Below, piece by piece: positions 51,365 through 64,000 of a stretch of 64,000 nt of DNA. A program made the translations under genes and the position numbers. The DNA comes from Lingula anatina (lineage: Eukaryota > Brachiopoda > Lingulata > Lingulida > Lingulidae), in contig NW_019776124.1 of NCBI RefSeq assembly GCF_001039355.2, positions 310,001-374,000 of the forward strand, read 5' to 3'. Each line of letters begins with the position of its first letter. The stretch's first letter is position 1. The notes under the pieces were generated by a model. It saw nothing but the letters and a program-made list of their open reading frames with translations. It was not told the origin of the DNA and searched no databases.

Positions 51365-53197
51365 GTTGCGTAATCCACAGTGAGTTTGATACATTCTAAA
51401 TTGTTAAGAATGTAAGTTGATCAATTTTCATTCACTGAATCATCAAAAGACGATTTTTTTATAATAAACAGTAAGAAATTATAAAGTACAACTGTTCATT
51501 TAGTTATTTATCTAATCTTCCTCTAACAAAAATACTACTACTGCTACTTCTATTACTAATAATGATAAAATGATAACATTCACTATTTGACTTCCTTTTC
51601 ACAAAACGCCAATAAATGGGACTTAATGATCCTGGAGCCTACGCTTTTTTTTTTCAATACCTAGAAATCTCAACAGGTTTAATATTACCTAGCGTATAAA
51701 ATAAACACTGAAACACTTAGATAATTCTGTGCATAAATCGGAATCAAATTTCACATATCATTTAAAAGGCCAGAACAGAAATGTCTCAAGTCAGGTTAAC
51801 CCTTTGTACTATCATGGGACAGAAAATCGTATGGAGCTGTTTGGCTAAATCTACCTCTTAGGATGACCAGTTAAAACAAATAATATTTTTCATAAAGCTG
51901 TCTTTTATCAAAATGAGTGTGGGACACAGACTTTCTACACTGAGCTAAAAATAAAAACATGTGAATTGTTTATGTAACATGGAATAGGCTACGTACAGTT
52001 ATCTGTAGCAACGGCGAATTCCTTTTGTACATATATATATATTGATAAAATGTTAAAAGTTTTGCGTGGGGCGTTTATTTGTTTGCTCATATGTACATCA
52101 AGTGTATATCTTTAGCCTCATATTATTTACAAAAAAACATTGTCCTATTAATTTTAATTAAGTTTCTAATTTAAATTAGAAATTTTAATGCACTCGAAAA
52201 TTATTTCGTTTTTCCAGTTGTCAATTGCAAAAGGTCATGTGTTTTGACAAAAGAAAACATTTTAGTCATATGAAACTTTAAACAGTGGATTTGAAAATGT
52301 GACGCTCGCGGCAATCCTATAAGGCTGGGCTTCATTTTGTTCATCTCTGTGTTGCAATAAATAATAAGTAAAATAATATATTTTGTATTTTGTCATCTGC
52401 ATTGCTTAGAAAGCATTGATTTTAAACACATTTCATGCTAAAATTTATTATGAAATCATTGTCATTATAAAAAGGATCGTCGTCCTATTCGGTTTCGCCG
52501 TTGGCATTTTCAACTAATCTACGTGTGACACCTGTTAAATTTCACACCTTTCATAGTTTTGTCTCGTCTTTTTCTAAAGAAAAGGGTTTTTTTACAATGT
52601 ACATGTAGCCTACGTCTAAATGGCGAAGTGCGTTGCAAGTCTTTGTTAAAAATTTTGGCCAGTTATAACTTAACACGAAGATTTCAACCGCTACAGTTTC
52701 AGCTGAGGTTTGTCTGTCGTCTATGAGATATGTTTGAAAGGCGATATTATTTGTTATTATGGCGTAAGGCACGACCTCCGAGGACACGTTGTAAATGAGT
52801 AGAAACTGTGTGCAGAATCCGCGTGCACTTCAATTCTAAGAAATGTCAGGTGAAAATTCTACAAAATAAGTCGAGACCTGCTGAAATTTCATCACGATTA
52901 TCTCTTCAGTAGGAACACACAATAAAGAGTATCCGTTAACCATTGTCGATAAAATATCATGCTTGTAACGATTTGCCTCCTCTCCTTTGAATAAAATATG
53001 TTAAAAATAGTTGTTTTTGATACCGACCTGAGAACGAGTGCATTTTTTTTTTGTTTGTTTGTTTTCGAAAAGCGGGCATGACGCATTTTTAAGGACAATT
53101 CATACAATCTCGGTGATATTCCAGTGAAACGTGTGACATTCAGCACCTTGGTCGTTCGACAAACTATAACATTTCCAAATGTACTATATTAGAACAT

Positions 53198-53420
53198 GGG
53201 CTCATACACGTTGGTGGTCATGGGGGTATATTCTAATTTATTTAACTGTACTTAATTTACATTTACATTTATTTATGTGTAATTTATTACTTTATTTTTT
53301 ATATGTCATTTATTATTAGGGCTCATATATGTTGGTGGCCATGGGTTATTCTGTGGGGTAAAGCTGAATTTATTTAACTCTACTTCATTCACATTTATTA
53401 CATTTATATTTATTCATATG
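53198..53420. repeat. Two ~121-bp tandem units
   Basis: GGGCTCATACACGTTGGTGG at 53198 recurs as GGGCTCATATATGTTGGTGG at 53319, followed in both by ATTTATTTAACT and ACATTTA-rich tails. The array ends at the CSKMT stop codon, so it probably lies in that gene's 3' UTR. Confidence 0.75.
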
Positions 53421-53423
53421 TCA

Positions 53424-54709
53424 TTATTTACGAACCACAACATAAAGGAAATATTCTATGCCATTGCCATAAAATCCTAGAGAGCTGTATGTGATATTGA
53501 AATGTCTATATACATCAAAATCACATAAACTATTTTCCAGAAGTGAGAGCCTTGCATCAGGATCCTCGTCAGTGAACTGTATATAGTGTCCACCGGGGGT
53601 CAAAATTCTAGCGGCCTCTTTCAGCATTTGTCTTGCACGAGACAGGCCATTGTTCTTATCCTTCAGTACAGAATCCACTGTACCTTTGTCTATGACCAAG
53701 TCCATGGAATGGTCCTTCAGGGGTAACATTTCTGCATCACAGCAAAGAAAAAAGCTTGTCATTTTTGTCTTGAGTTTTGAGGATTTTTTATGCTCAGTAC
53801 TAACTGCTGACTTGTCTAAATGAGATGTTTTGGAATTACTAGGCACACCATTACATGGAATTCCACTATCATAACATATCTCAGATGATTGTGGAGCAGC
53901 ATAAATTTTTTGTTGGTGAAATACAGCTTCCATAGAGAAATCAGTTAGAAACACAGAGCCTTGAAATTCAGATGCTTTACAGAGATCTAAAGTAAAATGA
54001 GATGTTCCACAACCAAGATCTATAATTCTGCATTCATCTGATTTTGGTATGAAAGGCAGAACTTTCCTTTTCACTGTTTCAAAATTGAAAAACCACTCAA
54101 ACTGTTTCCCTGAGTCAATGTAACGTTTTTGCCAAGTCTGTCTCTTCGCCATTTGGCTGCCAGAAAAATCTAAATGAAAATGGCAATTTTAAACCCAATG
54201 AACTAAAAACAATTATGTACTTTATATACATTCAACAGCATAGTAAATGAACATATAAAGAAACATAAATAGGAGGGGAAGAGACAAAGAACTTGATATC
54301 TCATGTGGCTTACACATAGCAAGTAGTATGCTTCAGGTTCCCAAAGACAGCACTTTTCTCGTTGTTTTCATCAAACTCCCATTTTTGTGATACATGTTTT
54401 ACACATTTGAAACCATGTAGGAAGAAATACAATTTGCCAAAAATACAATTCCCTTTTGGCATAAATCATCATTTTTGATATGTACTGTAAAATTTATTAA
54501 TAAATTAATTCAATGACATATTTTACATAACTCTGTAAGCCTTTCAATGAGAAGAGTGAAACACAGAAGATAAATTCATTAAAGGTATACTACTGAGGTT
54601 TGAAAAAGAAAACATTACAATTGTATAAGAGAAAAATGGTTTATTTTCCAAATAAAATTCTATTTGGCAGGGAAATCCCAAATATGAAACCTTTAAATCG
54701 ATATCTTAT

Positions 54710-54766
<57 letters not shown>

Positions 54767-55456
54767 TTCAAGAGATTCTAAAAGGTAAGGTTCTGCTACA
54801 TGTTTGAACATAATACCCCTGAAGTGGCCTAACATAAAATATTATATTGCACCACATTTAAATAAGAAACATTTAAAAGAAATATCTTTAAAATCTTCTA
54901 CAAAGCACTGCAAATAATTAAACCCATCAACTAAAATCCGGCAAGTCAACGCTCTCCGTAATTACTTCTCTCCCCCCCCCCTGCAAGTTACAGCCCTTAA
55001 TATTGTAAACATTGCGGTAGAGAAGACGTCAAGTTCTCACCTGTGCATTGTGGAGAATGTATCGCTGTTCAGTGCATTGAAAGTTAGCTTAAAACAATAG
55101 GTGTAAATACTCGTATAATTCGATCATTACAGTTCAGCAGTGACAACAAAAACGTGGTGTTGTATGTAATTCCTGCCTGTCACAGCGGTGACATGTGAGA
55201 GTAGACCGACGTGTTGTGCTTGTAATGATAGCCAGGAGTCGTCATAGACTCCTTTTAAGGGCAGACACTTTCGGTGCCAAAGACACAGTTCACACCAAGA
55301 GGCAGCATTATTGACTTGGTAGATGCAATATAACCTTGAGTTAACCTTTAACGTACCTGACTTTGATGCAATCCCAAGAAAAGTTCCTAGAACTGAGGGT
55401 CGCTGGTTTGAGGTACACGAAGTGCACCACCGGGTATACCTCGTGGATGCAGCCAT
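53424..55456 (-). CDS. CSKMT: Citrate synthase lysine methyltransferase, mitochondrial (METTL12)
   Basis: Two exons, 55456-55357 and 54169-53424 (minus), GT/AG with phase closing, give 281 residues. Exon 1 encodes a 33-residue leader rich in Ser, Thr and Arg with no acidic residue, as expected of a mitochondrial presequence. Exon 2 encodes a class I SAM-dependent methyltransferase: WFFNFETV, motif I RIIDLGCGTSHFT (about residues 80-92), then AEMLPLKDHSMDLVIDKGT, SRARQMLKEAARILTPGG, and the family signature QFTDEDPDARL. In humans CSKMT methylates a lysine of citrate synthase in the matrix. The copy is longer than human METTL12 (about 240 residues), mainly from a Ser/Lys-rich insert between motif I and the AEMLPL segment. 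A shorter product from the internal ATG at 54152 would lack the leader. Confidence 0.85.
54707..54767. repeat. TTA trinucleotide microsatellite
   Basis: About twenty TTA units with one interruption, in the CSKMT intron. Confidence 0.95.
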
Positions 55457-57621
55457 CTTGTTTTGATCGTCACAACTGACGCATTCCCTCTACTGTCACT
55501 AGGCCCACTTTGCGTACTTTTAACTAGCACATTGAAACAAGATACTTTTTGACTTGCATTGCATGTTTTATGAGGAAAAAGAACACTTTTAACATTATAA
55601 TGATGGCAGTTAGGCCACGCCCTTTTACGTCCCCGCATTGTTAGATTCTACCCCACACTGGTAGGCCTAAAAATGCGACACATTTTGATGTTAAAAACAC
55701 AATCCTTGCTTTTAAAATTTAATTGTAAATACCGACACCCAAAGTTACAAAATTTTAGAATCGTCATTCAAAACCCAATGAGGGGCAGCAACGCTGGTGG
55801 TGAAGGGGTAGGGGCGGGAGCGACAAAGCAGGGGCGTATCAATGTGAGTAGGCCTAATATTAGCTTATAACTTTACCCACTTTAGTTTAGGGTAGTAATG
55901 AAATAGGCCTACTATATAGGAATGTAAAGAGATGACCTTGGTCGTAAATGTAATTGAAAATGTTAACGTTTTAAACGTCCTTTATTCATTGCTATTCAAA
56001 TAAATGTCCTTTCAGTTAATTCTGTTCTCCGCTATGTACTCCTTACGTACGCTTGCTCTCGTTAATACCACAGAAATACCGAAACCTGTGCAGTGCCGCA
56101 TTTCACCGATATAAATATTGAATGATCATGATGAAACTCTCGACTCAAAAATTACTTGGTAAATGTCAAACGCCCTTACAAATCTATCTCTTTCAGCTGA
56201 AACACTATGAATTATAATCACAATGTAATATTAACAACGAACAAGAATTGATTGCACCACTGATTTAATTTGCTGGATTTCCAAAAATTTTACATGGATT
56301 TTCAAAAATTTAACATGTAACAGTGTGCGACTTAAACCAACAAATTGCAACATTTTTGTGTATAGTTACTGAATGTAGCTCTCTTATCATCAAATGAAAC
56401 CTTCCAAATTAGAAAAATGTCAGTGAACACAGATACATATAGGCAAATATATAAGATAAAGAATTTACTTTTACATACTGCAACAAAATTTCTCTTTAAA
56501 AATCTAATTTAAAACGTGTTCCAATAGCTGACATGTCGAAGTTAAATTTCCAAAGACATAAAATATATTCATTCCAGAGTAAAAAAAATACTAGTGTTAC
56601 CATAAAACTGCTGAATTTGATTACAGTGACATCCTGTATGGAATCATTGAACCAGCAAAAGCTTATATAATTTTTTTATCTTAAATATGTATATATACGA
56701 GTATACCCCAGTAGCTAAACAATGAACACCCAGGGAGTAAAATAATGTATCACCAGTTTGGCAATAAATGGCTATATAAAGAATACTGTATTATGTTATG
56801 TTATAAAGTTACTAGAAAATATTGAGATTCTAATAAATATTACATCTACTATCCCTTTAGAAGATTAAATATATTTTTGTTTAAGAAAAATTTACAAATC
56901 CCATTTTGAACAAACATTCTAAAAACTTTGTAGAACATTTGGCAAGCAAGACCATATATGCAAATGTATATCATACATGCACAACAGTCCATTTTTGTAT
57001 GCATGTAGGTTTTTCTTGTGAACATCTGGTTTTGATAAAACACTATTCTTGTATTATCATTTTGATTTTTTAATAAATCCCATCATCAACGAATACCTCT
57101 TTAAAATCTTCAGCAATAAGAAAAAGGCAAACTTAGTTTTAAAATATCTAACCCTTTTGTTACTTTTCTAAATCTGCTCTTAGGAAAAACTTCATTATGT
57201 GGTAAATCTATTTACCACCTAAAATGTGGGATTTAGCTGTGTCAAGAATATATGACCACAGTTCTTGACTGAATTAAATGTCAACCTAAAAATATTGGTA
57301 AAATACAAACAGAACACATAAATGACTTCAATTAGACCGAATGATCATGTCAATGCTGCAACAAAATTATCAATAGTCTTACTGCATCTGTATAGCTAAG
57401 TCAGTCACTGGTAGTTAGCTCAACAAAACTAATAAAACTGTAAAAAAATAACTAAATAAAAAGGCTGAAGATTTTTTTTGATATAAAATCAGTCAGGAGT
57501 ATTAAATGACCCTTATTAAATATGTATGTCCCCTCTGCCCTGTCACTCTAATCAAGTCATCTGTATTTCAACAATAATTTGACAATGTATTCAGAAAAAC
57601 CTCTCTTTTTGCCAAAAATGG
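55457..57621. other. Intergenic, CSKMT promoter to CCDC85 3' flank
   Basis: The region near 55450-55640 is relatively GC-rich and is the likely CSKMT promoter. The remainder is AT-rich and probably includes the CCDC85 3' UTR. No further gene was found. Confidence 0.45.
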
Positions 57622-62220
<4,599 letters not shown>

Positions 62221-62835
62221 TCAGCTAATGATGTAAAATGGGAAATACATTAAATTAAATGGGATGGCTATTAATCTAGGACAATTAAGTGCCCTACTTA
62301 AGTGCGTTTTGTTTTAACAGAAATACATTGATCCGTATAAACCTATATCTAACCCCATATACCTGTGGATGTTTGTGGTCCCTTGAGCTCGTTCCTGATT
62401 ACAAAGTGGGGGTCAGCCGGCAAGTAGAGGATTATGTATTCACATATTCTTACAAAGGATGCCTTCCTCAACGGCTATTGTCCATGCATTATGAATAGAG
62501 TTTCGAATATAATGTTCATATATCAAATCATAGAAGTAGCCTCTTTCTACTTCTGTAATCAAATGCTTTCACAAAATTTATCATGACTGAAAGAAAATTT
62601 GTGAAAATTTGTGTAGAAAAAACGTTACTGTTTTACCAAAATTTAAGCACCGTCGCAATCCAATCAATCGAAACTACGGAAATGAACATATTTAATTTAG
62701 CGCAACTAACACAATTTACGGTTTTTGCTCGCTCTCGCCAAGATTTTCTTTTCATCTATACATCCAGAATATACATTTAGATACCATAATCGTCATGTAA
62801 ACAGAATTGACATTTTCAGGATTTGTCAAAAATGT

Positions 62836-63110
62836 GCCAAGGAAGATGATCCAGTAATTAATTAATTAATTAATTTACTTATTTATTTATCATGTACAGA
62901 TTTTGATTAATATTCAGGGTAGATCACAAATAGGCCAAGGAAGAAATGATTAGAATTTGGTGACAATCCATCAATTGATTAATTAATTCATCAATTAATT
63001 AATCAATTAATCAATTGATTAATTAAATTTCAAGATTGGTCGCACATGGACCAAGGAAAAAATGATAACATTTTGGTGATGATCAATTAATCAAATAATG
63101 GTTCAAGATT
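62836..63110. repeat. Three degenerate ~100-bp repeats with TTAA-rich tracts
   Basis: The motif CCAAGGAAGAAATGAT recurs in variants near 62838, 62935 and 63051, each followed by a TGGTGA- or ATCA-type stretch and by runs of ATTAATTA or TCAATTAA. Spacing is about 97 and 116 bases. Confidence 0.6.
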
Positions 63111-63464
63111 AGTTAATTATTTATCTTATTTATTATTTTGTTTGACATTGCATACAAGTATAATCTTGATTTTAATAGAGCCATACATTCATTCAAACAT
63201 GACATATTTCTTATTAAATGACTCGTACTTGTGTAAATTTTAATTTTGTTAATTGATGCATTTGGGTTTTAAAAACTACAGTACTTTTGATATTTCGCAA
63301 GTTGTTTTGCTTTCTGAGAAATTTTATTTTTCATTCACCAATTTTCTAGGATTTAAACAAGGACAAGTGCACCAAATGTTTTTGTTAATTGGCTTTATTG
63401 CACAATGGTTTCCTCAAATACATGTAGCACATCCTATTTTCGAAATAAGTCTTTTTTACCTTAA

Positions 63465-63801
63465 TTAAAGGGATAACAACTGTTTATTTTGGCCAAAAAA
63501 TGAATTTTCCTTGGGTAAAGGACAATTTTCCCATACTTACCAACATTTAAATTAGTCCCCTTTTTTCCTAGAAAGTTATTTTATTTTATTTATTTATTTT
63601 TTGTAATAAGCTCTTAAGAGATTATTACAGAGTGTAGCCATTTATGGAAGTCACGTGATATGATGGCAAGCACAAATTCCAAAATAATTCTGTCAACCGC
63701 CGTTTTGGGGGTAAAATAGAATTTATTGTATTTCTATAACTTATTTACAATGTATTTATTGTAAAATATGGATATCTTGCGAACGGTTGTTATCCCTTTA
63801 A
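63465..63801. mobile_element. TTAA-flanked MITE, 337 bp
   Basis: It starts TTAAAGGGATAACAACTGTT and ends AACGGTTGTTATCCCTTTAA: terminal repeats of about 16 bases inside TTAA duplications. A TTAA target is characteristic of piggyBac-type insertion, so a piggyBac-like origin is possible. A partial relative lies at 140-275. Confidence 0.75.
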
Positions 63802-64000
63802 CGCGGTCGTTAGCCTGAATTATAATGGACTTTTACAGGTAACCACTGACCAAATACCGAACGCTAATTGGCTGCAAGTATAATCGGTTAAATAATAAAA
63901 TGTCTTGTTGGATTTCATAAGTGCGAACGAACAGTTATAACACGATTACTATCTCGATCACATGAACGAGAAGCGTTTGATGTATAGCTCCGGTGTGACA

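Larger units (their letters stand above)
50666..53423. other. Intergenic region downstream of CSKMT
   Basis: No gene was found. It includes a palindromic CRE-type site (51353-51364), a 20-base AT palindrome (52163-52182) and two 121-base tandem units next to the CSKMT stop codon. Confidence 0.5.

Noticed and set aside
52163-52182. 20-bp palindrome TTTCTAATTTAAATTAGAAA
   Set aside because: Exact, but made only of AT-rich words in AT-rich DNA; no supporting context.

Overview
This is a 64 kb piece of an AT-rich animal nuclear genome. Genes are split into short exons by GT-AG introns, coding is sparse, and the introns are full of small inverted-repeat transposons and microsatellites. The gene families (SIX4/5 homeobox, PLEKHH, CLHC1, CCDC85, CSKMT, a MYB/SANT-like factor) indicate a bilaterian. 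The repeat style, an intron-bearing pogo transposase and frequent TACATGTA-type words suggest a marine invertebrate, perhaps a lophotrochozoan. That placement is inference.

Layout. (1) Minus strand, 1-~18,050: a PLEKHH1/2 (MAX-1) homologue. It runs off the left edge, so its MyTH4-FERM end is outside. One long intron holds a broken pogo-family transposase (7569-9730), and the 6.8 kb first intron holds several foldback elements. (2) Minus strand, 20,559-~24,400: a 220-residue MYB/SANT-like DNA-binding protein. It is head-to-head with (3) CLHC1 on the plus strand (24,623-31,248), which encodes a clathrin heavy-chain linker-domain protein. (4) Plus strand, 35,416-46,269: SIX4/5, two coding exons separated by a 9.8 kb intron. 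(5) Minus strand, 53,424-55,456: CSKMT (METTL12), the mitochondrial citrate synthase lysine methyltransferase. (6) Minus strand, 57,622-62,217: a CCDC85-family coiled-coil protein. Exon borders were worked out by hand from splice motifs. Reading phase closes at every junction in all six genes.

The most important observation concerns the assembly. In the SIX4/5 intron a ~4.3-4.5 kb block occurs twice (37,286-41,571 and 41,573-46,064). A single N sits at each junction, and a 181 bp perfect overlap lies exactly where the flank should join the second copy. This looks like a second haplotype inserted by the assembler rather than a real tandem duplication. The two copies differ by a 223 bp PIF/Harbinger-like MITE with a clean TTA target duplication.

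The genes do not form one pathway. Their grouping is notable because PLEKHH, SIX, CLHC1 and CCDC85 paralogues also lie on shared human chromosome arms (2p and 14q), which suggests an old bilaterian linkage. I found no operon-like, CRISPR-like or otherwise undescribed molecular system. The novelty is mainly in several MITE and foldback families, tandem repeats and the assembly structure.
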